A stretch of DNA of 64,000 nucleotides from Hedera helix. Its lineage: Eukaryota > Streptophyta > Magnoliopsida > Apiales > Araliaceae. Shown here in pieces: positions 11,125 to 26,100 of the stretch. Location: positions 25,491,797 through 25,555,796 of the forward strand of contig OX359278.1 of NCBI GenBank assembly GCA_947179155.2. The letters run 5' to 3'. The notes under the pieces were generated by a model that was not told the origin of the DNA, did no database searches, and was given only the letters and a program-made list of their open reading frames with translations. The position numbers were made by a program, and so were the translations under genes. Numbering within the stretch: position 1 is the first letter of the stretch; every line of letters begins with the position of its first letter.

Positions 11125-14100
11125 ATGCACTCACATCACTTGCTCCTCGAAGAACCGATACGGATGGCTTCAATTCTTGAGCCTTCTAAATCCGTAAGAA
11201 TCAAATTCAACGACAATATCAATTATCAATTTCAGTTGATCAGTTTTTGGGACTATGAGCATATGTTTTAGCTTAGTAAATTTTATAGGATAGATGTATA
11301 AAGTTGCGTTTAATAATTGTGCAAACCAAGTGTTTGATCTTATGCTGAATGATTTTCCTTTTTGTTTGTAGAATTTCTTTTCTGCGATGTCGAAGATCGT
11401 GGGAACACTTGGCCCAAAATCTCGATCAGTAGAGGTTATTTCTGGATGCCTGAATGCTGGAATGTCTGGTACTCTTTTATTCTTTTGTTGTCCATTTTAC
11501 TTGTGATTGTTTGTTGCTGTTTGCATATATGTAATTTAAATGTGATTTTGATTTGTTGAAATTATGGATTCAAGGAAGCAAAACCTCAAGTTTAGTTAAA
11601 GTCCATGTTTGAAAATCAAGGTTCTAGTTTTGAGAAAATTCAAGCTTAACATACTTTATGGATAATATTCAAGTTTACTTAAGTGTATGAGATTTTGTTG
11701 AATTGATTCAAAAGTTTAATTTAATTTTGAGAAGTTCCAAAAAGGAAATGTGGACTCTTGTTTTATGAGGAAGGAAAAGTTTTACCAATGCCTTAAATGC
11801 TCATTTTGTCTTACCAAAATCAGTAAGTTAATAAAGGCACAAGGTTGAAAATGTAATTCTTCCTGCTCTTTGCTAATTTATCTGGGTGGTTAAAATAGTT
11901 TCCTGAGACAAAATGAGTTGAATGACTGAATAGAGATGATCTTAGATGTTGAATTTGTTAGGTTATCTGGTTCATTCTTTGATTTTCTTATTTTCCCCTT
12001 GTAGTGGCACGGTTTGATTTTTCATGGGGTGACACTGAGTTTCACCAAGAAACATTGGAAAATCTTAGGAAAGCAATCAAGAGTACAAAGAAGCTGTGTG
12101 CTGTAAGTTGGTTATTCTTGCTTCCAAACTTCAGCAAATTGCATTTTACTTTTAAATATCCACGCTTAATTAGAATTTAGTTTTTTTATACTCTTCCTTC
12201 TTTTTGAAGGTTATGCTAGACACCGTTGGTCCAGAGTTGCAAGTTGTCAACAAAACTGAGCATCCCATTTCCCTTCAGGAAGATTCCTTTGTGGTTCTAA
12301 CACCCGATCAGGACAAAGAAGCTACTTCAAATTTATTGCCAATAAATTTTCATGGGTTATCAAAGGTAAATATTTTCAAGCAAAATATTTGGGTCAGTTT
12401 GGAACAATTTATCCTAAAAATCATGTGCACATGCATGAGTGCAAGGAAAAATAAACAGAAACTGTGAAAGGGCCTATCAGCATGATTTGGAAGCAAAAAT
12501 AAAACATTAACTCATGTTTGGTTTAAAATCATCTAAAAAGTCTTTAAGTAAAGTTGCTCCACTTATGTAGGGTGTTGGAAAGGGTAAACAAGAGTCAGAG
12601 TTAAAAGTTGGTATATTTGCCTTTCTTTTTATCAAAGAAGAAATATTTGGCATTATTTGCGTAAGTGGCTGCTTCTTTTCAACGTTCCACATTTGGCATA
12701 TTTGTTCAAGTGGCTGCTAATTTGACTTGAAGCTGCTAATTCTCCTGCGACAACCCAAGTACCTCACAAGGTTCAACAAGAACTACCCGCTGGTTTATAG
12801 CATATGAAACTATATTAGGCTTATACTCTTATAGGTTTAGGTTCATTTTATACAAATACATTCCAAAAATAAGGTAATTTTACTTGAAATTTATCTCGCC
12901 ACAAGGGGAAAATGGAAAGAAAATTGAGGCCATATGATCCTGTCATTTTTGGGTGCTCACTGCTCTGATGGATGAATTCGGTAAGGTCTACTCTCTCGTC
13001 ACAGTATAAGTAATTGGGCTTACATCATGCGATGTCCCAAAAAAGGTGATTTGATTCGATCCAAACCCTGCTTTCTGCAGGGTTATAATTAAAAGTAGCA
13101 CAATTACTTCTCTCCTTAAACCATGTGCATTCAAACCAATTCAGTTAATTGGGATGGAGGTAGTAATATTGTTTTGGAATTGCTAGGTTACTTGATTGCT
13201 CCATGCAAAGCTCCATTGTCTCACCATATTGGGAGTTCACTGAACACAATAACTTTACTAGATCTAGGGTTTCTGATGTAATATATGGCACAGAGCAGAG
13301 AACACTCTTGTAGTTGTAAAACCAAATCTTTGAGTTGAACAACCTTTCAAAAGTTATCCCAACTTTAAATTACTTTTCTTTCGCGTTTTTATAGTCGTCT
13401 GAATTGGCACGCTTGTACTTTAACTTATAGTACCGATAGCAATAATTTAAAGGGTTGTAATTCCTGTATTCATTTTATCGTTTATTTACGTCTAGACTAA
13501 AATCTGTCAAAACTATATTGATAATTGAGGTTGTTGGCTGCAGGCAGTGAAAGCAGGAGATACTATTTTTATTGGCCAGTACTTGTTCACAGGAAGTGAG
13601 ACGACATCCATTTGGCTGGAGGTAAGCTAATGACAGAAAGAAAACTACTAGTCCTTGACCCATACGGATTTTGTGTCTGGGATTTAAGGAGTGTCTAACT
13701 TTATAAATTGAGATAGGCAGTTAAGCATATCAGGTATTGGGGTCAATTTGCTCTCTTTATTTCTCATTCTTTAAGAGTAGAAAAAATGATTATATGGGCT
13801 GCAATTCTTGTGGTTAAAACACTATTTATTTTAACTGTTGCTGGAGGACATAAGACTTCTTGGGCAAGCCAAAAGCTGTCCTGCATTTTGAGTGAGTTTT
13901 CAGAGGATATAAGACTTCTTGAAAAAAAGTAAGTTAATTAAACATTATGGTAATGACATGCATAGTTGCGGCTTCACCAGATCACTGCTGTCTTGTCTCC
14001 TAGCTTTGGGGTGGGGGGTGGGGTCCTTTTGCATCCATTCTAAAATATAAGATTATTATTGACTTTTTGAAATTTGAGACGTTCTCAAACTCAAGATTGA

Positions 14101-17100
14101 CATAGATTCATTTAGTTTTAGTCAATGCAATGATGAATGTTGTAAATTATCTAAAAGTTACTACTAGTTATAAGGTTTATTGACTCGTCATTTTTAATGA
14201 ACCATATTAATTTTAAGTTGAAAATGTCTCAAATTGATTTTCAAAGTCAACCGTGATCTTATAATTTGGAATAAAGAGAGTATCATATATGGATTAAATT
14301 TTAACCTCAGTAAAGTTCTGAGTTTGATGTCAAGACTTAATGTTGAACTTTATTTTTTCTATGATACAGGTAACAGAGGTGAAAGGTGAGGATGTGGTTT
14401 GTCTGATTAAGAATTCAGCCACTTTATCTGGTTCATTGTACACCTTACATGTCTCTCAGATTCACATTGATCTGCCCACCCTCACTGATAAAGATAAGGA
14501 GGTAAAACTTTATTTTTGCATCAGATTCTTTCGTTGAAAACCAGCCTCATGAATGATGAGAACCCATGCTACTTCACCAACCTGTGCTGGTGAACGTTTG
14601 CATCTTTCAAATATTATGTTGGACTTGCTGGAAGGAATCATAGAACTGGTTGTTTTTGCTAGACTCTGGTAGTTACTGACGTTTGGAACTAGGACTCCCA
14701 TACTTAAATGACGGCTGATTCTCTCAACATGTTGCCTTGATCAACTAACAGCTTCTTGATTTTTGATAGTGTTTCATATTTGTTCGACACCTATGAGTCA
14801 TCCTTTAGTATTTTGCTACCTTCAACAAAAGAAAAAAGATTCACATTAATTTTACATTGTTCATACTGTTTTCTTATCATCTTTTTTTGTGATATTTCAT
14901 GATGACTATAGGTTATAAGTACATGGGGTGTCCGAAACAATATAGATTTTCTTTCATTGTCCTATACCCGACACGCAGAAGATGTTCGTCATGTAAGTTT
15001 TACCCTCCTTGTTTTTATTCTCAAGTTTATTCTTATTAAATCAAGCTATTCGTTCAATGCAGTTGGCTTCCTTTTCGTTTGTATTCTTCTTCTTTCCCGT
15101 TAGTATACAGTTTTGGTATTTCTGATTAAGATTTTAATCAATGGCACAATTTCAAATTACCTTGTCCTATTTTTTAATGATTTTCCTTGCTGTCATATAG
15201 GCTCGTGAATATCTTTCTAAATTGGGTGACCTTAGTCAAACTCAGATTTTTGCTAAGATTGAAAATGTGGAGGTGAGATGCCTAGCACATTTCCTAAATT
15301 TTCAAATTAGGTTGCTCCTTGTGAATCTGCATGTAATAATAATAAAAAATTCCTGCAGGGGTTGAACCATTTTGATGAGATCCTACAAGAAGCAGATGGC
15401 ATCATCCTATCACGTGGAAATCTCGGGATAGATCTCCCACCAGAGAAGGTCATTTTCTATAACACACAAGTGTCCAAAAATCATTCTTCATAAAATATGT
15501 CAACAACCCCCCTCCTGGAGGGAGTGATGTTAATTTGCTATTCATGCAACCAACATGCCCGTAATTATAGTTTCAAGTTTGGATGCACATCTCGTATAGA
15601 AAATTTATCTTCATGATATTGATGCGTATTACAATAAATTTTCATTTGATAAGATATGTTCATACCTTTAAAACATGTTGAAATTAAAAATTTGTAGAAA
15701 ATTGAGTATTAATTAAAATGAACAATTATACAACGTATAACTAATAAAATGAGACATTTCAACTTCCAAACACCTATCACTTTCCAATCAACCAAATATA
15801 TTCTTTACTTTAGAAAAAATAGGCGAGCTTCATTTTTACGCTTTAACATGAAACTATTATAATTGCAATACATAATGTATAAGTTACATCATCGTACTAT
15901 TGGATACATAGTTATTTGGGATAGGGAGTGGGGATTTGTATCCTGAAGACATTTTTTTATGTCTTATCAAATATCATAGGATTCTGATAACTATGCCTAT
16001 AGCTGCTAATCTTTGTACAGAAACACCTTATGGCCACATTGGTACAAAAATATACATGGGCAGCATGTAAATGGAATAATCTTATTTTGGACAGTGCCTG
16101 AAGGGATGAAGTTCTTGATTGTAATAAACTAACCATTACTGATTTATTTTTTTTTAAAAATTCGCTTCTATTTATTCTGATGTGTGTACATTCTTGAATG
16201 CATATCTTCTGCATTTGCTGCTTTTAGTCGAGTTTAATTTTGTTGATGAAATATTCCTCATTGATGTTCAGGTATTTTTATTTCAAAAGGCAGCCGTTTA
16301 CAAGTGCAACATGGCTGGGAAGCCTGCAGTGGTTACTCGTGTCGTTGATAGTATGACTGACAACTTAAGGCCCACTCGCGCTGAGGCCACTGATGTTGCC
16401 AATGCTATACTGGATGGTAACTTTCAGTTCTCTGATAGGTGATTTGTTCCTTTTGCTGTTGTTAGGGGTTCTTCATACTTTTAATTTTGCTCTGGGAGGT
16501 ATCTAGTTTTGGTCTACTCCTGTATTATCAATAATAGCTTTTGGTAGTTTTATTTGTTTGACCTTTTATCAATAGATCCCAAACAACACTCATTAATATG
16601 GATACATTCGTTTGTAACCTTATCTTTTGTCATTATTTTTTCAGGTAGTGATGCAATACTTCTCGGTGCAGAGACCTTGCGGGGTTTATATCCGGTTGAG
16701 ACTATTTCAATTATTGGTAAAATTTGTGCTGAGGTAGGTTTTCCTTGCTTTGTCTTGCGATTCTTTTCCCTTAATAAATATTGAAATTTGTTTGAGGGCA
16801 AATACTATCAAATGCTAAACTTCTTCCAACATCCATAGCCCATGTGTTGCCTTACCATTGTTGAAAGAAAAGCAGAAATCAGATGTATGCTCGAATTCTA
16901 CTTTCCTATTGATTTCACAGAAGCCTCTGGGGGCAATCGCTTGCAGTCATCCAGTCCGGATATCTCTTTCTCCCTTTCTCTCTTGTTAGCTTTTTGATAG
17001 GTAGATTATCCTAATAATACGATATTTGTATACTGAATAGCTTCTCTTCTTCCATGTTTTCTCTGACATCCATTCTAAGGTTTCTCTTTCTTGATTGTCT

Positions 17101-20100
17101 ATGTCTGTAGTTGTAGACCCTAAGGTCCCTGACTAATTCTAGACTGGGTTTTAATATATTGAGGAAAGAACTTATCAGTTGAAGTGCTGCTTTTTAAATT
17201 CCCTGCAGCCTTTTAGAGGATTTTGCATTTCAAAACTCCATAGGACTTCGGGGCAGTCCTTGCAGTAGGCCATTGTACTTTTTCACTTTTGTTGTTGGTG
17301 GACATATCCTTTATCTAAAAGAAATATGTTTATGCTTTACAGTATTCTTGCTAGCAACAAGCACGCATTATCTTCAGTATTAACTTAAGTTCTGTCTGTG
17401 TGTAGGCATGTGTGTGTGTGTATTTGTGTGTGTCCCTTGGTCGATCCCTATTAAAAATTAAAATATAAGTGGTTGGGATTGGTCTAGCAATTTATTCCAT
17501 CAGTATCTGTTCAAAATTTTGATCATCATAAAGTTTAAGCTTGTGCTTTGTGCAGGCTATGTCTGCCATTGTGTTGTCCTTAAATGGTGATAGTATACTT
17601 CCAATTCCATATCTGAAAGTCGGTCTAGGCATTATGTTAAGAAGAAAGATATGAATTATTTTGATACATATACGTGGGAGCAAATGATACCAAATTGTCT
17701 CAAATTTGATATGCTCAATTTCAAAACAATGTTATTACTTAACTGCTGCATGTATGATCTTGATCCTTGGGTCTTATCCTACGGGTCAAACTTATTCAAA
17801 TTAAATGATGCTGCAGGCTGAGAAGGTTTACAATCAAGATCTATATTTTAAAAGGACTGTGAAATATGTTGGAGAACCAATGACACATTTGGAATCTATT
17901 GCTTCCTCTGCGGTATTTTGATTGGAAAATTTCGCATTTTTTAACATTTTATACTGCTTCATCAAAGTGTGTTTTGGTTGAGTGAATGGTTCTTTAAAGA
18001 AGCAGTTCATGGTAGTGATATTACGATATGTACTTATAGGTCCGCGCTGCCATCAAGGTGAAGGCGTCTGTTATTATATGCTTCACTTCAACTGGAAGAG
18101 CTGCAAGGTCTCTCTTTTCTCTCCTCACCCCAACCAGAAGTTAATTTTCAAAATGCAATTTTATGGTTGTGTTTCTCAAAACATTTTATTTAATACCTTT
18201 AACATTGTGATCCTTTGTACTGCATAACATTTATGTAGTTGTGGTGAACTTATTTATAAGTGTTCAGTTCAGTCATATATACTGCCTCCTAAATTATTTA
18301 TAATAATGCAGATTGATTGCAAAGTATAGGCCTACAATGCCTGTGATATCTGTCGTCGTTCCACGACTCAAGACAAATCAACTTCGCTGGACATTTACTG
18401 GTGCTTTTGAGGTATACTACAAGTTTATGCTTATTGATACTTTGGTGTCCCAAGTTTTGAAAACCTCATTTTTCTTATATGGGCTCAATAGTGGGATGCT
18501 TCTTTTTGTTCTACAGTTGGTTTTACAAGTTTGATTACTACACTGCTCTGGCTAAATTTCCAACCACAGAATAAAGTTCCTACATGACTTTGTAGAGATT
18601 GAAGTTTATAATCTTTCACTAGTTCAAGTTAATCTTTCATTATCTCCATTTTATCTGAAAAAATGTCTCACCATTTCCTATAATGTTGAGTACCTGATGG
18701 AAGAGCAAAGAAAACTAACAAGTACACATACTGGTAAAAACTCTGGGGAGGAAAATCTTATCTGGTTATGGGGTTATTTTCCTTTTTGTCATTCTCTAGT
18801 TGTACTGCCCCTGCTACTCTTGTCATCCAATATTTGTCAATACTGGTGCATTTACTAACCTTTTGGAGTTGTGTAATGTAATGCGTGACTGAAATGTGGT
18901 TTACACAATTCAGCAATTTTCATTCTTGGTGTGATGATTCTAAAAACTTTACAAACATTTATTCATGGAGGAGCCATAGTTCAGTTATATAAAATCTACT
19001 TTTGGTATTTATTGTGCTTCTATCTCATCTATAAAATAATCATTTAACTTAGAAGTCTTGCTTCGTTCGGTTATCCAAATATACTTGCTTCATATTAATA
19101 TTTCAAAAGTGTTTTTAATATATAATTTTCTGTCTCATCTATTTATTCATCCTTATTCTCAGAGCTTTCAGAGCTTCTGTTCTCTGTTCATTATGTATTT
19201 GCAAATAGAAACTCATTATTCTCTTTTGTTTTTCTGGTGATTTTGGCAGGCAAGACAATCTCTTATAGTTAGAGGCCTTTTCCCCATGCTAGCAGATCCT
19301 CGACATCCTGTAAGATCTATTTGGGGTTTAATGAACCCCTTCTTAGATTCTCTTCTGTCTTGCTTTCTGCTGATAAATTTTTCCTACTTTATTTTCCACG
19401 TTTTGCATTGTCTAGTAATCTATTTACGTTACTGAACATCCCTTCCACCGCAGTCATCTCTGTCAATAATCCTCTTTTTATTTGTATTTAAAATTTCCCC
19501 CCCTTTTTTCTTTTCCCTGTTGTTGTACCCGCATATAACAATCCTTTCACTGTTGATAGCCCTAATTTCCCATAGCGTCAGCTTAATCAGAAAATTTTAG
19601 ATAAAAAAGAAATGTTAAAAACCTTAAAAAGAGGGATGGGTTGAGAATGTTTATTGGCTTGAGTACTTAAATTATGAAAAACATGTAGGACACGATTTAG
19701 CTTAGCCGAGATTTACCACCTGATTGCCTCTCTACCATTGATGCACTTAAAATTATGTACTGCAAGTGTACAACGTCTATTGTAGACTTGGCAAGTACAG
19801 GTCGAACCACATATACTAGATTAATTTTAAAAATCCTAAATTTAAATTGCAGACAAATTAGAAATAAAGATGGTGGAGATGATTAACTAACTAAATTATG
19901 CAAGCTAACAATTAATAACGAAAACTATTAATGAGAAAAAACCTAACTAGGAAGCCGAATCCACTAAATATTAATATAATAAATAATTTCTTATTTTCCG
20001 AACTAATTCCTAATTTGTTTTTCCCTTCACTTTAAAAATAAAGATTTTTATAATTAATATGGGCAAGCATAAATTATGAAAAACTCACAGATTAACTATA

Positions 20101-23100
20101 ATTTATCAAAACCCCTTAACATAAAAATCATGTATGAGTTTTAAATGAAGGTAAATATGAAGGCGAAAATAAATGGGTATTAATATCGGAACGGAAATAA
20201 AATATTAACATGCAATACCTAGTTTAATCATCATCCTCGGTATCAAAATTTAGTTAGCCATGAAATTAAATGTAAAACAAATAATATTATTACTGTTACT
20301 TGTATGAAATAAAATAAAACTAAAAGAAAAATAATTAACTAAGCTAAGTAGAAGACTGACTTATATTAGTTATAAAGAAAACTAATGCATGAGATGGAAA
20401 TAAAAACTAATAGATATACTGTGAATGCAAAGTGAGAGAATGAAGGAGTTATGTAAAGAAAACAAAACAACTAGACTTGATGGCTGATGCCGGAAATATT
20501 AATGTATTAACTAAAGAAACATTACACTTTATTGATCCTTCACAGTACAAGATATATAAAACAAAACAAAGCTCTTAGCCATCCTGATATCTAACTCCCT
20601 ATGCACCGGCAGTAGGAAAACAAGGAAAAAGAATTATATCAAAAAACTCCTTCCTCTCTCTAAAAAGAGTCCCTATTTATAGGGAAAAATAATTTGTGCC
20701 CTAGTCTTGGTTCTTTGAATTTGGTCTCTTTTGTTTCCTTTTATCCTTTTCTTTCCTTCTTGACTTCAACCTAGATGGTAATCTTGTAGAGTCCTTTTCC
20801 TCCTTTAAAAGCTGAAAACTTATCCATTACTTGCTCACCAAGATCAGTAAATAATAAATCCTACAAAACAAAATAAATGATATTAATTAAATAAACTAAT
20901 ATAATAAAAAGGACAAAATTAGGGATAATAAAATATATGAATTACGAGTCTATCAATCTTTCCTCGAATCCTAGATACTAGGATTTAAGTAAAATCTTTA
21001 AGAATACCTTCAAGCCGGATGCTTAGACTCAAAAAAGTACTGATAGATAATGCTTGGCTATAATGAGGCAGTGTTTGGATTTGGCTATAACTCGGATAGA
21101 ACGTGATTCCTTTGTTCAAGCTTGACTCATGACTTCACTGATTTGCATGCCAGAGCTCGTCTTGATCAAAGGCACAACATCTGTTCCTTGTATGAAACTT
21201 GTCAGTTGCCATGTTTTCAGTGGGTGAGGCCTAAAACTTAAAACTGTAATTTGGAAGTGATAGCAGCGTTCTAATTTGACTCGGACTTGGCTTTTATTTC
21301 ACCTTATTTCACTTTCTTTTGCCAGTAAATTTGGAAAAAGTTGTCTTCTTGCATAATACTCCATTTGAAAATGAGAGTCCTGCTTTTTCTGTTGAGTTCC
21401 CCTCCCTCTCCCTCCCTCCCACCCACCCACCCACCCAATATTAAGGTTTATTTGGACAGACTTAGAAAAAATCTTTTGGATGATTTTTATTTATTTTTTG
21501 TGAGCCCATGAATAAAAATTAGGGTTTATATTGAATGAACTAAAACGATATTCGAATGAACGAACAAAAGACCGAAAAAGACTGAAAACCTAAGGATGTC
21601 CCTTGGGGTTCGGACCCCCTAGGGTTCGGCCTCCTAGGAGGGTCCCTCCTTGATGTAAAATGACGATAATGAATGTTCAATCGAATGTGATTTGAATTAC
21701 CGAAATGAAACAAGGACAAAGCGACAAAATGAACCAAAATTGGACAACATCCTCAGGAGTGTCCCTTAGGGTTTGGCCCCCTAGGGGTCCCTAGGGCTTG
21801 GTCACTTAGGATCCGTTTAATGTTTTATTTCCCGAATTTTGTTCCGAACAAGTTTTAAGTGGTGCAATGGACGAATAATGAACTCTAAATTGAGAAGACT
21901 TAAAAGTGACCTTTCTTAACTTGTATATGACAAGATAAACTTTTCATAAAAATAGGAACCAAGAAAAATGGACAGAAACCGACCAAGAAAAAGCACGAAA
22001 CGAACGAAACACGTCGAAAGGAGAACGACCCCTAGGGTTTGGCCCTCTACGGCTAGTCTCTGCCCGTTCCGTGATGCGTTTTTTCGGGTTTTTCCGACGT
22101 TAAAAATTGTTTTGTATGATTTTCTCAACTTGAAAACCTTGAAGACATGATCCAAGAGGTGCTGTCACGAGTTTCGAGGCAGAAAACTCGAGGGAGAAAC
22201 TCATGATGGGAATCGGTTGAGAGATTAGATTGGTGGCTAGAAGAATTGGATGATTTAGGCATTACCCGGGTAATAAGGGGTATTTTAAGAATTCCCTGTC
22301 ATTAAGGGTAATTCTGGAATTTTTCCTTCTAACATGTGTCTTACACATGACCTGGACCGTATAAATAACCCTTCACTTGACAAGTGAAGGGACTTTTGGA
22401 ACTTGGAGATCTTTGGCCACATAAGAACGCTCTCTCTCTCTCTCTATGGAAACGAAGAAGTTGGAAGGAATTGCGGAACTTGTGATCAACTCTGAATCGA
22501 GTGAATAAGAGTGTTGGCGTTGCCTATTTTGAATTCTCTCGAAACCACGTAATACTTGTCACGACTCTCGGACACTAGCGATTATGCCGGAACCCCGAGA
22601 GTTCTGCCACGTGTTACTCTGGTAGTTGCTCACCGATTTTTCTCCTCTCTCTAATCTTTCAACCGATTTCATATCTTTCGCAGGTTTCTCACCTCCATCA
22701 CCACACCGAACCCTAACACTAGCAAGGTATGCGATTTTCTTGCTTGCATTTTTTGGCGACTCCACTGGGGAGACGAGAATTTATGAAGGGTATGCCCACA
22801 ACTCGGAGTAGGAGAGCCACGGAAAGAGTTTCACCGACTATGAGCAACACTTTACCACAAATGGCTGATCAACACTTTTAGGAGTGTCATGCCAATAAAC
22901 ACGGGTACAAAGTGAGGAAGCAATAGGAGAGCGAAATACAATGAAGGCCATGCAGCGGGAGATGATGAAGGCGTTAAATGAGATTCGTGATGGGCAAGAA
23001 GTGATAATGTCCATGATGTTGGAAATGTAGAAACAACAGAAGGAGATGATGAGTTTCCGCCAACAGTTGATGCAAATCCCGACCTTCAGAGCCATGTTTC

Positions 23101-26100
23101 CAGAAAATTCGCACACAATGCAAGTGGGAGTGAGACGACAATAAGGATATTCATAATGCACCCTCAACACTAGAAGCCCAATAGATTCCAATTGCCACTC
23201 TAGAGACCCAAGACGGTAGTGACATGCCACCACCCAGGATAGAGGCAACCAACAATTCCAACTACTATTCCATCATTTTCACAAATGCAGATTCCAATAG
23301 CCGCTCCTCTAGAGGCTCATTCGTCAAGTAAGTATGTAACCAAAGATGATATGATGGATGTGAACAACCAATTTCGCATACAGACAACTAGGCTCGTAGA
23401 ACTTGACTTCACCCCACCTTATTCGGCACATGTTCGGAGATGACCTTATCCAGCAAGTTATATTGAGCACCCTCCGCAATTCCCAAAATATAATGTAGAG
23501 AAGGGGAACACAAGGGAGCATATAGCCAGATTTGTGGAATCAATGTCCCCGTGCTTAGGTGATGAAGCCAGAAATCACATCTTATTAAAAGAGTTTAACA
23601 AAACACTGGCAGATAGTGTCTTCAGCTAGTACTATAACTTGGAAAAGGGGTTGGTCCAAGACTTGGATGACATGAAGTCGCAATTTTTTAAGAAGTTTTT
23701 CTATGTGCAGAAACAGGTAACCATCGTGGAGCTGATGAGAATCACACAGAAATTGAATGAGGGGTTATTAGACTATGTAGATAGATTCAAGACTCGAGCA
23801 CAGAATTTTAGAGCCAATTGAAGACAATAACCTCGTTAGCATATGCAACAATGATGCTCTGGATGCCTTCAAGCCCCATCTTATTACCAAGGCCTGCGAC
23901 TCCTTCACAAAGTTGTCATCATTTACACAGGATTTGGGAGGAATCGAATCATTACCCGAGAGCCACAAAACCGTTGCGTGGAAGGGTAAGAGGACAACTA
24001 CTGTGGCTTTATCAGATTCTCAGCTAAAGCTACAGGGGGCATGAGGGAAAGGAATGAAAATGATCTAGAGTCCCCAGTCCCAGAAGCCATTACCTGTAGT
24101 GAGGAGGCATTCAAAAATTTGTACGAATAATGAGTGGAACACGGAGTGGTGAAGCCTCCAACACCCAAGTTCGTGGTGACCGAAGAAATGAGGAGGAACC
24201 CACACTTTTGTATATATCATCAGTGCGTAGGGCACTCCAAATTGGGAAAAATCTACCACAAAAAATTAGCCATAGGAGAAATCGAGCTGAAATAGAGAGG
24301 TATCATGCTGAACAAGACGTGCCAATAAGACTAAGTACTTTCATATTGTCAATTATGTCTTTTGATATTATTAAATAAAGACATTGTATCTTGAGCAAAG
24401 AATTTATCAAAAAGTTACACTTGGAATTCCAAAAGTGATGAAATGAAACCCTCAACCTGAACAGTTACACTTTTTCTTCAAAAGTAACGAGGCACCTGAA
24501 CATAAGCCCTCAATAGTTAAACTTTTTCTTCAAAAGTGACGAGACACCTGAACATAAGCCCTAAACCCGAAAAGTTATACTTTCTCTTTAAAAGTGATGA
24601 AGCACCTGAACATAAGCCCTAAACCCGAAAAGTTATACTTTCTCTTTAAAAGTGATAACGCACCTGAACATAAGCCCTCAACCTGAAAAGTTACACTTTT
24701 TTCTTCAAAAGTGATGAGGCACCTGACCATAAGCCCTCAACTCCGAACAGTTGCGCATTTAAAGTTCAAAAGTGACCCGATAGTTACTCTTTCAAACTTC
24801 AAAAGTGACCCGATAATTACACTTTTAAACTTTAAAAGGGATGAGGCACTTGAATCTATGCCCTCAACTCGACAAAGTTACATTTTTCTTTCAAAAGTGA
24901 TGAGGAAATGAAAGATTACAAAGGGACCATAATCTAATGCCCATGACATATCAAATTGAAGAAGAGGCAAAGCTAGATCCTTCAGGTCGGCAATAGCGAA
25001 ATCCCGAGCCTTTTTATTCTCGATGTCATTATTATCTCAAACAACAGACGAATACCCGAAGCTTGACCTTCAAGATTAGCTATGACATCTTAAAGTGTAA
25101 CCAAAGCTCTTAGGAAGCAAGGAACACGAAAACTAAATTCCACATCTCTCCCCATTGCCGTGACAACCTTAGGGTTTACCCTAGAGTTCGGATTTGTACC
25201 TAAAAGTTTAGTCCTAGGGAATTTTTCCTACTAGGATTCGGATTTTTGTAGGCCCAGAGTTTGGATGCCTAAAAATCCTACTGGAAATATGTAATTTCAC
25301 ATAGGGTTTAGCCTTAGAATATGTGAAAACATCTTTTATACACAACAATAAGTTGGAAAGCTTAATTATGAAAGGAATAATCGAAATATGAAGAAATCTA
25401 AAAAATCCAAAAAAATCGAAAAAATTCAGAAGGCCAAAACATATGCTTCTGAGCCTTTTTTGGGCTTTTCACGGTGTCCGTCATGGCCAAGACAATGAGT
25501 TTTGTAGGGCTCGTCATTCCGGTCGTTTTGAAATATTATGGACCCTGAAACTCCAAGCGGATCAAAAGTTATGATAAAAATAGTATTGACCTTCTAAAAC
25601 TTGAATTTTGTGCATGATTGTCACTTTCAAGCTATGACTCATGTGCAGGGGGCAACACATTGAATGAACTAAAACGAAATTAATGAATAACGAACGAACG
25701 AACAAAAAACCGAAAATGACTGAAAGCCTAAGGATGTCCCTTAAGGTTTGGACCCCCTAGGGTTCGACCCCTTAGGAGGGTCAATCCTTGACGTAAAATG
25801 ACGATAATGAATGCCCGATCGAATGTGATTTGATTTATTGAAACGAAACAAGAACAAAACGATAAAATGAACCAAAATTGGACAACATCCTAAGGAGTGT
25901 CCCCTAGGGTTCGACCCCTAGGGGTTGGTCACTTAGGATCCGTTTAATGTTTTATTTTCCAAACTTTGTTCCGAACAAGTTTTAAGCGGCGCAATGAACG
26001 AATAATGAACCCGAAATTGAGAAGACTTGAGGAGACTTAAAAGTGATCTTTCTTAACTTGTATATGACAAGATAAATTATTCATGGAAACAATAATCAAG

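Noticed and set aside
22838..23248. 136-codon minus-strand open frame
   Set aside because: It is antisense to the decayed gag of the intronic element and has no recognisable domain.
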